NCBI RefSeq assembly: GCF_014158035.1
Contig: NZ_JACFXW010000001.1
Location: forward strand, 1,736,001-1,800,000
Direction: 5' to 3'
DNA length: 64,000 nucleotides
DNA from: Rhizobium sp. G21
GTDB lineage: Bacteria > Pseudomonadota > Alphaproteobacteria > Rhizobiales > Rhizobiaceae
Positions within the stretch are counted from its first letter, which is position 1. Each line of letters starts with the position of its first letter. The notes beneath the pieces were generated by a model. It saw only the letters and a list, made by a program, of their open reading frames with translations. It was not told the origin of the DNA and searched no databases. Position numbers and translations under genes: made by a program. This document shows, piece by piece, positions 49,218-58,787 of the stretch.

Positions 49218-50741
49218 TCAATCGCCCTTCGCCCGACGGCGGTCTTCAGCCTGGGCGGCCAGCATCTCGCGGACCCGCTCGACCAGTTCACCCTCCGGCA
49301 CGGCCACCTGCGCCACTCGCGCTTCGCGCCAAGCGACATTGTCGGTGATTTCGCCCGACAGACGCTTGCCTTCGATCAGATCCTTGATCTGCACTTCGCC
49401 GGCCTCGCGCTCGCTCGAACCCTGGATAAGGGCGAGCGGCGCGCCACGGCGATCGGCATATTTCAGCTGGTCGCCGAAATTCTTCTTGTTGCCCTGATAC
49501 ATTTCGGCGCGGATGCCGGCATGGCGCAGCTCTTGCACCATTTTCTGGTAGCGGCCGAGGCTTTCGACATCGCGATCCATGACGCAGACAACGACCGGCG
49601 CAACCACCTCGTCGGCGCCGAGTTTGCCGAGATTCTTCAGCGCCGTCATCAGGCGAGAGACGCCGATGGAAAAGCCTGTGGCCGGCACCGGCTGACCCAT
49701 GAAGCGCGATACGAGTCCATCATACCGCCCGCCGCCACCGACCGAGCCGAACACGACCTTTTCGCCCTTTTCGTTGGTCACGTCGAAGGTGAGTTCGGCT
49801 TCGTAGACGGGGCCGGTATAGTATTCGAGGCCGCGGACGACGGAGGGTGCTATGAAGATACGATCTGTGTAACCGGCAGCGATTACGAGGCTCGCAATAG
49901 TATCTAGCTCGGTGAACCCTTCCGTGGCCGTCTTATTGCCCCCTACAATCTGCGAGATCGCTGATAACGTTTCTGCCGGATTCTGTCTTGTGGCCTTCAG
50001 CAATTCGACGAGACGCTCTATTCTAGGTTCATCAAGACCAACGCCTTTTGTAAAGTCCCCACTCTCGTCTCGGCGACCAGGCCCAAGAAGGAGTCTGACA
50101 CCTTCAATTCCGAACTTGTCCAGTTTATCCATTGCGCGCAAGACGTTGAGCCGGCTTGCGGCATTTGACTCACCACCTAGACCAATGATTTCAAGGACTC
50201 CGTCCAAGAGCTTCCTATTGTTCACCCGGATCACATAGTCGCCGCGCTTGATGCCGAGGGCTTCCAGCGTATCGGCCATCATCATGCACATTTCGGCGTC
50301 GGCCTGCACGCCGGCGGCGCCCACCGTGTCGGCGTCGAACTGCATGAACTGGCGGAAGCGGCCGGGGCCGGGCTTTTCGTTGCGGAACACATAGCCAGCC
50401 CGATAGGTGCGGTAAGGCAGCTGGATATCCTGGAAATTCTCTGCGACATGGCGAGCGAGCGGCGCGGTCAGGTCATAACGCAGGCTCATCCACTGTTCGT
50501 CGTCGTCCTGAAGCGAAAACACGCCTTCATTAGGCCGGTCGCTGTCCGGCAGGAACTTGCCCAGCGCGTCGGTATATTCGAACAGCGGCGTCTCGATGGG
50601 ATCGAAACCGTAGCGCTCATAGACCTCGCGGATCTTCGCCGTCATTTCGTTGACAGCCCTGATATCGGCCGCCTCGCGATCGACGAAGCCGCGCGGCAGG
50701 CGGGCCTTGAGCTTCTGCGGTTTCTTGGGCTTGTCATTCAT
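49218..50741 (-). CDS. hisS: Histidyl-tRNA synthetase
   Basis: Class II synthetase of 507 residues. Motif 1 region [15 protein letters not shown], motif 2 [18 protein letters not shown], the histidine-binding [14 protein letters not shown] and motif 3 GGGRYDGL are all intact. A block between about 49860 and 50225, which encodes the insertion domain between motif 2 and the histidine-binding segment, differs from its flanks in GC and codon use, though the reading frame is undisturbed. It is first of the hisS-hisZ-hisG operon. The family length is normal for alphaproteobacteria. Confidence 0.95.
   Translation of the reverse strand: MNDKPKKPQKLKARLPRGFVDREAADIRAVNEMTAKIREVYERYGFDPIETPLFEYTDALGKFLPDSDRPNEGVFSLQDDDEQWMSLRYDLTAPLARHVAENFQDIQLPYRTYRAGYVFRNEKPGPGRFRQFMQFDADTVGAAGVQADAEMCMMMADTLEALGIKRGDYVIRVNNRKLLDGVLEIIGLGGESNAASRLNVLRAMDKLDKFGIEGVRLLLGPGRRDESGDFTKGVGLDEPRIERLVELLKATRQNPAETLSAISQIVGGNKTATEGFTELDTIASLVIAAGYTDRIFIAPSVVRGLEYYTGPVYEAELTFDVTNEKGEKVVFGSVGGGGRYDGLVSRFMGQPVPATGFSIGVSRLMTALKNLGKLGADEVVAPVVVCVMDRDVESLGRYQKMVQELRHAGIRAEMYQGNKKNFGDQLKYADRRGAPLALIQGSSEREAGEVQIKDLIEGKRLSGEITDNVAWREARVAQVAVPEGELVERVREMLAAQAEDRRRAKGD
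49860..50225 (-). other. Low-GC block inside hisS
   Basis: GC counted by hand over 49921-50220 is 155 of 300, about 52%, against well over 60% in the neighbouring parts of the same gene. Codons that are rare elsewhere here (CTA, AGA, ACT, TTA) are frequent. The boundaries are approximate. The protein stays colinear with HisRS, so this looks like allelic replacement by homologous recombination rather than an insertion. Confidence 0.6.
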
Positions 50742-50838
50742 GGCGGGCTGATCCGGAGGTCGGTTTTCTCAAGGCCCTCGCTCTAACGGATCATCCGGGG
50801 AGCGGCAAGGGGCAGATGGGCCTGACAGAGCGGCCATC

Positions 50839-51106
50839 GTTGCGGAATGACGGGAATTCGACTATATGTAGAGTGGAAGGAGAGCTTTCGCCCGCCTTCC
50901 GTTTCGTTATCTATAAAGTTGGACGCGGATCACGAGGGACCAGCTCGTCCGCGTCCTCTTTATTTCGAACGTTATGCGCACCGGCAAATGCCACGTGACA
51001 CATATCTCCTGTTCACAGGCGAGGCTCTCGCCACAGCCGGGGAGCCCATCTCCCGCGGTCGCGCCGGCTGGCTCGGCGCTGCTGCTTCCGCTGCAAACGA
51101 TGGATC
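50839..51106 (+). repeat. Tandem structured unit, copy 1
   Basis: First of two units spaced exactly 345 bases apart. Aligned by eye without gaps over 230 bases (50871-51100 against 51216-51445), 189 positions agree, about 82%. Conservation is highest in 51014-51090, with about two differences in 77 bases. This late part holds a perfect GGCGAG-GCT-CTCGCC hairpin and an AGCCGG/CCGGCT stem that encloses GGGAG/CTCCC. No mobile-element gene is associated. Confidence 0.75.
50868..50970 (+). ncRNA. Candidate small RNA 1
   Basis: A TTGCGG and a CTATAT box 16 bases apart (50840-50867) could start transcription near 50872. The RNA would have a GGAAGG/CCTTCC hairpin and end in a long hairpin with stem GGACGCGGA/TCCGCGTCC, an inner CGAG/CTCG stem, and the T-rich TCTTTATTT, a plausible intrinsic terminator. 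Length is about 95-100 nucleotides. No known family was recognised. Confidence 0.5.
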
Positions 51107-51183
51107 TTGTCCTTTTACTTTGATCGCATCGATGACATTCGCGCCATGAGTGCAACGCATCCATTCAAGCGATCCACAATAGT

Positions 51184-51451
51184 TGCAGTTTCGGTGGGAC
51201 GGTGATAATCTGACGGAGTGGAAGGCGAGCTCTCGCCCGCCCTCCGTTTGCTCAGAATATGAATTGGACGCGGACAATGAGCTGCCAACTCGTCCGCGTC
51301 CTTTTCACTTCTAGCGTGATGCGCACTGGCAATTGCCACATGGCATGCACCTCCTGTTCGCAGGCGAGGCTCTCGCCACAGCCGGGGAGCCCATCTCCCA
51401 CGGTCGCGCCGGCTGGCTCGGCGCTGCTGCTTTCGCCGTGAACGATACATC
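51184..51451 (+). repeat. Tandem structured unit, copy 2
   Basis: Second copy, 345 bases after the first. It keeps the same succession: promoter-like start, GAGTGGAAGG block, terminator-like hairpin, then the very conserved hairpin group. In-frame stops interrupt the frame that is open in copy 1, so the conservation is at RNA or DNA level rather than protein level. Confidence 0.75.
51213..51315 (+). ncRNA. Candidate small RNA 2
   Basis: Homologue of the first candidate. TTGCAG and GATAAT about 15 bases apart (51183-51209) are the promoter-like boxes. The terminator hairpin keeps a ten-pair stem (GGACGCGGAC/GTCCGCGTCC), a three-base left bulge and a short inner stem, although the loop sequence has changed completely; TTTT follows. 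The 5' hairpin is CGGAG/CTCCG with an inner GGCGA/TCGCC. Confidence 0.5.
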
Positions 51452-51579
51452 ATTTCACGGAGATAGGTGCGGCTCAAGATAATTCCCGTATATCGCGCAT
51501 GTCACTTTGCGGTTTGCGTTGTCTGGAGGGTTGGGATTATGACCATCCTGTCCATGCCGGGCGGGGGATAATCCGACTC

Positions 51580-52350
51580 ATGATATTGGAAGCGCTCAAT
51601 TTTGCTGCGACCTATCCGTTGACGCCGAGGCGGCGGAGACAGGAGATTGCGTCCTCCGTCAGCCTCTGGGCGCGATCCCGGCGGGCGGCGAGGCATTGGC
51701 GACCCCATGAGGAGGCCTGCCACCGAGAGGTCGCGGCGATCGTGTCGACATTATCAAAAAGGCGGTCGGTCGCGGTGCTCGGCTCGGGATTGCTGCGCGA
51801 TGTGCCGATCTTACTGCTCTCGCGGCAGTTCGACCGGGTCTATCTCTACGATCTGCAGCACCTGGCGAGTGTGCGGTTATGGGCGAGGCTTAATCGTCTC
51901 GCCGATCTCGACTTCCAAACCCGAGACCTTTCGGGCGTCGAGCAATTGAGAGAGAAGCCGGGCGTTCAGCCGCGCCCCCTCAATTTCCTCAACGACATCC
52001 CCGAACTGGATCTGGTGATCTCGGCCAATCTCCTCAGCCAGATCGGCGTCGGCATCGGCCGGATGGCGGCCGCCGATACGACGCTGCCGGGTGATGCGTC
52101 TCCCCGTCTGATCGCCGCGCATGTCGAGGGGTTGAAGAGCCTGACATGCCCCAGCCTGCTCTTGACCGACCGGTCCTACGAAGTGCTCGACAAATCCGGA
52201 AGGGTGCTGGAGCGCGACGATCTGATGAAGGGCGTGGAGCTTCCGCCTTCGGGCCGAGAATGGTCCTGGACGGTGGCGCCCTATGGCGAATTGTCGCCGG
52301 ATTATCAGGCGGTGCACCAGGTCGCGTCGATCCGGATTAACGCGTCCTGA
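51580..52350 (+). CDS. Rossmann-like protein of unknown function, possible methyltransferase
   Basis: A protein of about 256 residues. It has no family I recognise with certainty. Residues about 63-100 (SVAVLGSGLLRDVPILLLS, then VYLYDLQHLASVRLWARLN) look like a Rossmann nucleotide- or SAM-binding start with an acidic residue at the second strand, and DLVISANLLSQIGVG could be motif IV of a methyltransferase. Start is uncertain: I prefer ATG 51580, but the frame is open from 51499. It is convergent with the MOSC gene, overlapping by 14 bases. Confidence 0.7.
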   Translation: MILEALNFAATYPLTPRRRRQEIASSVSLWARSRRAARHWRPHEEACHREVAAIVSTLSKRRSVAVLGSGLLRDVPILLLSRQFDRVYLYDLQHLASVRLWARLNRLADLDFQTRDLSGVEQLREKPGVQPRPLNFLNDIPELDLVISANLLSQIGVGIGRMAAADTTLPGDASPRLIAAHVEGLKSLTCPSLLLTDRSYEVLDKSGRVLERDDLMKGVELPPSGREWSWTVAPYGELSPDYQAVHQVASIRINAS

Positions 52351-53185
52351 GCGGCCAGCCTTCTGGGCGTTCCGACAACACCGTCACGACATCGCCCACG
52401 GTCACCCGGCCCTCGGCGCGCGGCACAGCGTTCCAGCCGAACAGCACGCCCGCCACGCGACGGTCGCCAGACATACGGGTGTGGCGCATGGCCGGCATCG
52501 GATCGGGTCCGCCGCGCTCGCCGGTCATCTGGTCCTGCGTGGTCATGATGCAGCGGGTGCAGGGTTTGACGAGATCATAGCGGATGCCGGCGATTTCGAT
52601 CGCTTCCCAAAAATCATCCGCGAATGGCCGTTCGTCTTCGATGACGATATTGGGGCGGAAGCGATCCATGCCGAACCCCGCGCCGCCCCGGCGTTCCGCC
52701 TCTTCGGCCAGAGCCTTCAGCGAACCGGTGGTGGCGACGAGAATGGGATAACCATCCGCGAACCCGGTCTCGACGCCCTCGCCCGACCACACGGGATCGC
52801 AGACGCGATGGCTGAGCGCGTCGGCGTGCACCAATCGGACGTCGCGGCCGAGCCATCGGCTGATTTCGGCATCGACCTCCGGGGTCGTCAGGCTGGCGTC
52901 GAGAGGATCATCCCAAACCCGCACGACCATACGACGATCGGGGTCGAAGACCGCGGTGATCGGCGCCGCCTCACCCTCTTTCTCGAGCGTCAAACGCCCA
53001 TGCTCCACCCGTGCGGAGACCTGGGCCAGCGCCTGGACTTCGCGTTGGGTCACCAGCGCTCCCTGGGGATCGCAGACCATGTAGCGGCGGTCGCCCGCGA
53101 GGCCCCAGGCTGTGACCGCGACCTCGTCCAGGGTGATCGCACGACCGCTCTTCAGGGGATAAACATGCAGCGAGGCGACATTCAT
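52337..53185 (-). CDS. MOSC-domain molybdenum-cofactor protein
   Basis: A 282-residue protein with an N-terminal beta-barrel (VASLHVYPLKSGRAITLDEVAVTAWGLAGDRRYMV) and a C-terminal MOSC domain whose probable molybdenum-ligand cysteine is in VKPCTRCIMTT. It resembles YcbX and eukaryotic mARC, which reduce N-hydroxylated compounds. Its start overlaps the HD-domain gene by four bases, and DUF2339 lies before that, so these three minus-strand genes form one unit. The substrate is unknown. Confidence 0.87.
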   Translation of the reverse strand: MNVASLHVYPLKSGRAITLDEVAVTAWGLAGDRRYMVCDPQGALVTQREVQALAQVSARVEHGRLTLEKEGEAAPITAVFDPDRRMVVRVWDDPLDASLTTPEVDAEISRWLGRDVRLVHADALSHRVCDPVWSGEGVETGFADGYPILVATTGSLKALAEEAERRGGAGFGMDRFRPNIVIEDERPFADDFWEAIEIAGIRYDLVKPCTRCIMTTQDQMTGERGGPDPMPAMRHTRMSGDRRVAGVLFGWNAVPRAEGRVTVGDVVTVLSERPEGWPLRTR

Positions 53186-53835
53186 GCGTGGATCTCCTCC
53201 AGAAACAGATCACGGAACAGGTGCAGCCGGCGATGACGCTCAGTCGCCATCTGTCGGCCCGTTTTCGTCTTGAACCCATCGGCCAGCGTGAAGAGCTTGG
53301 CGGGGAAATGATCCAGCGCGAAGGTTTTGTCGTCGAGCCGCCTGTTCTCGCCGCGCGGATCGCCGGAATCATAGAGCTGCGACCCCATGCGGCCGCCAAT
53401 ATAGAACAACCTGGCAACGCCCACCATGCCGATGGCGTCGAGACGATCGGCGTCCTGCAATATCCTGGCTTCCAGCGTTTCCGGCTCTATGGCGGCCGAA
53501 AAACTGTGGGCGGCGATCGCGTGAGCGGAAGCGGCGATCCTCGCCTGGTCCCAACCCAGTTCAACGAGAATTCCGCTCGCCTTCTCAGCCGCCAGCCGCG
53601 ACGCCTGCGCGCGGAGAGGCGAATTTTTCTCCACCGACACGCAATCATGTAAGAGGACGGCAGCGGCGATCAACTCGCCGTCGCCGCCCTCCCCGGCATG
53701 TATGCGCATGGCGTTGGCGAAGACGCGGCCGATATGGGCGATGTCATGGGCGCCGTCGTCGCTCGCAACTGCATGCGGCAACAGCGTCGCGGCGAGCGCC
53801 TCATGCGGCGCGAAACGGGATGCGGGATCGGTCAT
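53182..53835 (-). CDS. HD-domain phosphohydrolase
   Basis: A 217-residue metal-dependent HD hydrolase similar to E. coli YedJ. The metal ligands are visible as H in HDIAHIGRVFANAM, HD in VLLHDCVS and D in QDADRLDAIGMVG. C-terminal part contains AKLFTLADGFKTKTGR. The start ATG lies within the stop region of the DUF2339 gene (TGATG), so translation is coupled. The substrate, probably a nucleotide, is not known. Confidence 0.87.
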   Translation of the reverse strand: MTDPASRFAPHEALAATLLPHAVASDDGAHDIAHIGRVFANAMRIHAGEGGDGELIAAAVLLHDCVSVEKNSPLRAQASRLAAEKASGILVELGWDQARIAASAHAIAAHSFSAAIEPETLEARILQDADRLDAIGMVGVARLFYIGGRMGSQLYDSGDPRGENRRLDDKTFALDHFPAKLFTLADGFKTKTGRQMATERHRRLHLFRDLFLEEIHA

Positions 53836-56613
53836 CAGGCGGTTTTATCCGTTTCCGCCTGATCCGCAACCGCGTTTTTGAGATCCGATTCCGTGTCCAG
53901 CAACGGCGCTGTTTCCGCCGTGTTCTGCAGTCCCCCAATATCGTCTGGTAGAAGCGGCCGATGCCGATCAACACCACGCCCAGGCCGACGAAGGACAGCA
54001 CGCGGAACAAGCCCTCGAGATTGGCCATGTCGATCAGGAAGACTTTCAGCACCACCACCAACATCAGACCGGCCGATGCGAGACGGATGCTCTTCGCCCT
54101 GAAGCGATAGCCGATGACCAGAAGCACCGCGGCGAGAACCAGCCAGACGGCGGAATAGGTGTAGAGTTCGGGCTGCAGAAAACCCTTCCACTCGGAAATG
54201 TCGGCTCCGTGATACAGCCGCCGCACCGACAGCGTCACATAGCCGAACAGCAAGGCCGACCCCGTGAGCGCGAGCGCCATTACGTAGTGCAGCGGGCGCC
54301 GCGCTCGCGCGTAGTGCGCCGCTGCGCCATAAGCGAAGCCGGGCAGCAGAAAGGCGAGGAAGAGCAGATTGAAGAACGGGATATCGCCCGTCGGCTCGCC
54401 GGTGAAATAAGGGTTGAGGCCGAAAAAATGCGCCGAGAGCACCGACAGCATCGAGATGTAACCCACCGCCATCGATCCCGTGCGGAAGACGATGCTGGGC
54501 TGGCGCAGGTCGAGCGCCATCAGCGTCGCGGACGCGCCGATGGTCAGCAGCGTATAGATCGCCTGCTCCGAAAGCGTCGGCACGCTGCTGTCGAGAACGC
54601 CGCCGTTCATCGCATGGCGGACGAGAACGCCGAGCGTCAGCAGCGCAAACAGGCTGGCCAGCGCTTCGAGAACGCTGCGCAAGCGGATATCCGTGCTCTT
54701 CCGCATCATCCAGGCGGAGAGAATGAGCAGCAGCGCCGGGCCGCCGTAACCGATCAGCAGAGCGTTGAAGATCGGCGTCTTGCCGAGTTGGCTCGCGCCG
54801 ACGATGGTGGGCTGCCAGGCGATGCGACCGGCGACGAAGACAGCTGATGCGGCCATGGCCCAGGGCAGGATGGGCCAAGGCTTGATCCGCTGGCCCAGGA
54901 GATAGGCGAAGCCGATCAGCGCAGCCCCCAGCGTGGTCGCGACGCCTTCGGTGAGCATCGCCAGGGCGAAGAGCAGGGACGCCCAGGAAGCGGCCGTCCA
55001 GAGATCGCGATTGATGTGATAGCGGTCTTTGCCGGCTGGGTTGCCCAACCTCCAGGCGACGGAGAGATAAAGGACGGCGAGGAAGAGCCCATAAACGCCA
55101 TGCGACGGATCGAAGGCGTAATTGCCGAGGAAGACGTAACTCAGACCGGCCAGGGACAACGGCGTGATCGCCGCCACGCCGCTCCACAAGACGGATCTCG
55201 GCAGGAGACGCTCGCCCAACCGCCAATTGACCGCGCCGCCGATCAACACGAATATCAAACCGAGGCCGAAGGCGAAGCCGACGACCAGATTGGGCTCGAA
55301 CGGCGCGTGATAGCTCTCACCGGCGGCGTCGATGGTGGTGGAGACGGCGTTTTCCGCCATGGCGCGGATGGCGCCGAACGCGGCGAGCGCAGAGAGGACG
55401 ACGGCGTAGGCGCCGTATTTTCGTCCCGCGCCGAGAAGAGCCAGCGCCAAAATGAGCGCGGCGGCTACCCATTCGGCGCTGTCATTGCCCATTCCGGCCG
55501 ACACCATGGCCATGACATTGGCGAGTATTCCGAGCGAGGCGATCAGGATCGCCGCGCCATGGCTGGGGAAGAGATAGAGTTCCCAGGCCGAGCGGTTCAC
55601 CCTGACGATGTAGGGCTGCGGCGTCTTGGGTCCCGGCCAGACGAAGGCCATGCCGGCGATCATCACCAGCAGGGCGAAACCCGGAGCGACCATCGTTTCC
55701 ATCGGATAGAAGACCACATGCCCCATGCACCAGAGCGACAGGCCGGCATTGGCGAGCGCCGGGGCGACGCGCCAGTCGCGCATGCGAGAGGCGACGGCGT
55801 TGCTGAGCCAGACGATCGCCAGAAAGCCGAACAGGAACCAGGGGCTCGGCGCGTCGCTATCGACCATCGCAGGCGTTGCAAAGGAGGCGAGCAGGCCCAG
55901 GCCCGCGAGACCCTGCCCGTGGATCAGCGCCAGAGCGAGTGTGGCGAGAGACACCAAAGCCAACAGGAAAAAGGCGAAACCCGGTCCGACATATATCCAT
56001 AGACGGCGTGCGCGACAAAAACGGCGCCGAGAAGGGTCAGGGACCCCGCCGCGGTGAGAACGCCGGGGATGAGCGCGTTCTGAAAGGCGCTCTGGACGAG
56101 CGGCGTGGTCCGACGCCGAACCCATTCGCTGGCGGCGACCAGCGCGAGGCCGAACAGAGCCGCGAGCGTGAGACGCACCGCCGGGCTCACCAGTCCCTGT
56201 TCTATCGAATATTTGACGGCGAAGACGCCTGCGAAGGCGAGCGCCAGGCCGCCCACCCAGACCGACCAGCGACCCGCGAGCCGGCTTTCGAGGCTTTCGC
56301 GGGCGGCGGCAGGCGTGACGTTCTGATGCGGTTCAGGCCCGGCTGGCTCTACCGACGTTTCTTCGATGGGCTCTGCCTGAACCGGCGGATCGATGCCGGC
56401 GCCGACATTCGTCGCGGCGCTCGTGCGATCGGATGCCTGGGCAGCGTCCTCGGCCTGCGCTTCGTCGGGGATTGCGGTCGGCGGTTGACGAAGCCGCGCA
56501 ATCTCTTCGCGTAGGGCGGAGATGTCGCGTTCGAATTTGCGATTGAGATCCTTGATCCTGAACATCGCAAGGACCGCGATGAGAAGCCCGGCCAGGGCCA
56601 TCAATTCCAACAT
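53835..56613 (-). CDS. DUF2339 multi-span membrane protein (two frameshifts)
   Basis: A large inner-membrane protein of about 925 residues. The N-terminus has one span, a coiled coil (about residues 20-45), a proline-rich acidic linker, then a block of about 25 or more hydrophobic spans, as in the DUF2339 family of unknown function. Two breaks exist: around 55990-55996 (one base lost or two gained at an alternating AT stretch) and at the G5 run (C5 at 53932-53936), where a sixth base gives ILGGLQNTAETAPLLD and a stop exactly at the HD gene start. The uncorrected frame runs on to 53801 into that gene. Confidence 0.82.
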
Positions 56614-56688
56614 GCCTGTTTCACCCCGAGGCTGGCAAAAGCGCCGACAGCCGTTACAACGGTTGACGACGCCGCTTTATGCGTTCCG

Positions 56689-56706
56689 GTGTCACAGAGC
56701 CGTCAT
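56689..56706 (+). promoter_or_regulatory. Pho box of phoX
   Basis: Two heptamers, GTGTCAC and CCGTCAT, are separated by four bases, the spacing of the PhoB-binding consensus CTGTCAT-N4-CTGTCAT. They match it at 5 and 6 of 7 positions. A GATAAT -10 box begins ten bases downstream (56716-56721). This is the geometry of a PhoB-activated promoter, 45 bases before the phoX start. Confidence 0.8.
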
Positions 56707-56751
56707 TGATCCGAGGATAATGCTGACGCGGAATTCAACCGGAGAGAGACA

Positions 56752-58749
56752 ATGAACGAGATCATCGGTCAGGACAACACCGCCTTGTCGCAAACGCCCC
56801 AGGAGATCCGGGAAGCGCAGGAAGATTACGGCAGCAACTGTTCCGCCAATCCGACGATGGGCGACATCATCCATCGTCGCTTTTCGCGGCGAGGTTTCCT
56901 CGGCGGTTCGCTCGCAGTGGCGGCGATCGCCTCCACCGTAAGCCCGCTGGCGCTCGGCGCGGCCTCCGAGGCGCAGGCTGCGTCACCGAGCTTCAACTTC
57001 GACGAAGTCGAGGCCGGCGTCGACGAGACCCATCACGTCGCTCGCGGCTATGACGCCGACATCCTGCTGCGCTGGGGCGACAAGCTGTTCGCCGACAGCC
57101 CGGAGTTCGACCCGATGGCCCAAACGGCCGCCACTCAGCTTCGCCAGTTCGGCTACAACAACGACTATGTCGGCTTCGTGCCGCTCGACGGCGCCGCCGA
57201 CCATGGTCTGCTCGTGGTCAATCACGAATACACCAACGCCGAACTGATGTTCCCGAACTTCGCCAAGGTCGGCAAGCAGATGGTCGACGGCAAGGAAGAA
57301 GACGCCGTGATCATGGGCGAGTTCACCAAGGAGCTCGTGGATATCGAGATGGCCGCCCATGGCGGCACCGTCGTCGAGATCCGCAAGGTCGACGGCAAAT
57401 GGCGGCCGGTGCTGGACGGCAAGTACAACCGCCGCATCACCGCCATGACCGAAATGTCGATCTCCGGCCCCGCCGCCGGTCATGACCGCCTGAAGACCAA
57501 GGACGATCCGACCGGAACCCGCGTATTCGGCACGATCAACAACTGCGCCGGCGGCGTCACGCCGTGGGGCACCTGGCTGATGGCGGAAGAAAACATCAAC
57601 GGTTATTTCGGCGGCGAGATGCCGGAAAGCCACCCGGAGCATGCCGCGTTCAAGCGTTACGGCATTCCGGGCGACAATTACAAATGGCATGCTTTCTATG
57701 ATCGCTTCGACGTCTCCAAGGAGCCGAACGAAGCCAACCGCTTCGGCTGGGTGGTGGAAGTCGATCCGATGGATCCGACCTCGACGCCGGTCAAGCACAC
57801 CGCGCTCGGCCGCTTCAAGCATGAAGGTTGCGAATCCATCGTCAACAAGGACGGTCGCGTCGTGGTCTATTGCGGCGACGACGAGCGTTTCGACTATGTC
57901 TACAAATTCGTGACCGCCGGGAAGTTCAACCCGGACGACCGCGCCGCCAACATGAAGCTGCTCGACGAGGGCACGCTCTATGTGGCGAAGTTCCATGAGG
58001 ACGGCGTGGTGGAATGGCTGCCGCTCATTCACGGCCAGGGCCCTCTCACCGAAGCGAACGGCTTCCGCTCGCAGGCCGACGTCGTCATCAATGCCCGCCT
58101 CGCCGGCGACGCGCTGGGCGCGACCAAGATGGACCGCCCCGAAGACGTGCAGCCCAATCCGAAGACCGGCAAGGTCTATTGCATGCTGACCAACAATTCC
58201 AAGCGCAAGGACGAGCAGGTCGACGCCGCCAATCCCCGCGGCAAGAACAAGTTCGGCCACATCATCGAGATCACCGAAACCGACGGCGATTTCGCCTCGA
58301 CCAAGTCGACCTGGGAAGTGCTGCTGAAATGCGGCGACCCCTCGGTGGCGGACGTCGGCGCCTCCTTCTCGACAGCCACCACGGCGAATGGCTGGTTCGG
58401 CATGCCCGACAATTGCGCCATCGACGTCGACGGCCGTCTCTGGGTCGCCACCGACGGCAACAACAAGAAGGACACCGGCCGCACCGACGGCGTCTGGGCG
58501 GTGGAAACGGAGGGACCGATGCGCGGCACCTCCAAGCTGTTCTTCCGCGTGCCGGTGGGCGCCGAAATGTGCGGACCCTGCTTCAACCCGACGTCGGACA
58601 CGTTCTTCGTCGCGGTTCAGCATCCCGGCGACGCCGGCCTTCCGACCTTCGAAACGCCCGCCACCCGTTGGCCCGATTTCAAGGACGGCATGCCCCCGCG
58701 TCCGTCGGTGGTCGCCATCACCAAGCAGGGCGGCGGCAAGATCGCCTGA
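56752..58749 (+). CDS. phoX: PhoX-family alkaline phosphatase (DUF839)
   Basis: A 665-residue exported protein. The Tat signal SRRGFL lies at residues 45-50, unusually far from the N-terminus as is common in PhoX, followed by a hydrophobic stretch and cleavage near AQAAS. The mature part contains [51 protein letters not shown] and [17 protein letters not shown], which form the calcium/iron active site of this family. It releases phosphate from organic esters in the periplasm. The start has GGAGAGAG upstream, and a Pho box precedes it, so it should be induced by phosphate limitation. Confidence 0.93.
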   Translation: MNEIIGQDNTALSQTPQEIREAQEDYGSNCSANPTMGDIIHRRFSRRGFLGGSLAVAAIASTVSPLALGAASEAQAASPSFNFDEVEAGVDETHHVARGYDADILLRWGDKLFADSPEFDPMAQTAATQLRQFGYNNDYVGFVPLDGAADHGLLVVNHEYTNAELMFPNFAKVGKQMVDGKEEDAVIMGEFTKELVDIEMAAHGGTVVEIRKVDGKWRPVLDGKYNRRITAMTEMSISGPAAGHDRLKTKDDPTGTRVFGTINNCAGGVTPWGTWLMAEENINGYFGGEMPESHPEHAAFKRYGIPGDNYKWHAFYDRFDVSKEPNEANRFGWVVEVDPMDPTSTPVKHTALGRFKHEGCESIVNKDGRVVVYCGDDERFDYVYKFVTAGKFNPDDRAANMKLLDEGTLYVAKFHEDGVVEWLPLIHGQGPLTEANGFRSQADVVINARLAGDALGATKMDRPEDVQPNPKTGKVYCMLTNNSKRKDEQVDAANPRGKNKFGHIIEITETDGDFASTKSTWEVLLKCGDPSVADVGASFSTATTANGWFGMPDNCAIDVDGRLWVATDGNNKKDTGRTDGVWAVETEGPMRGTSKLFFRVPVGAEMCGPCFNPTSDTFFVAVQHPGDAGLPTFETPATRWPDFKDGMPPRPSVVAITKQGGGKIA

Positions 58750-58763
58750 CCGCCGACATATCT

Positions 58764-58787
58764 GACGCCGCCTTTCGGGGCGGCGTC
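58764..58787. terminator. Bidirectional terminator between phoX and recO
   Basis: A perfect 9-bp stem (GACGCCGCC with GGCGGCGTC, six-base loop) lies 14 bases after the phoX stop and at the presumed end of recO. It can serve both convergent genes. T runs are short. Confidence 0.7.

Larger units (their letters stand above)
50742..51579. other. Intergenic region upstream of hisS with tandem structured units
   Basis: This 838-base gap is the longest without a recognisable gene. It contains two copies of a structured element (see the two repeat and two ncRNA entries). Open frames crossing it (for example 50847-51149 on plus and 51115-51477 on minus) are not maintained between the two copies over their full length, so I do not consider them genes. 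After 51460 I see no structure before the next coding region. Confidence 0.6.

Noticed and set aside
50847-51149. Open plus-strand frame of 100 codons in the tandem-unit region
   Set aside because: The same register in copy 2 contains several stops, while nucleotide identity is equally high in stems that are out of frame. RNA or DNA function explains it better.
50839-51451. Tandem units as integron attC sites or a miniature transposon
   Set aside because: No core-site consensus, no terminal inverted repeats or target duplications at unit ends, and no integrase or transposase nearby.
56983-58623. Open minus-strand frame of 546 codons
   Set aside because: It is antisense to phoX, which has a Tat signal, Pho box and conserved active site.
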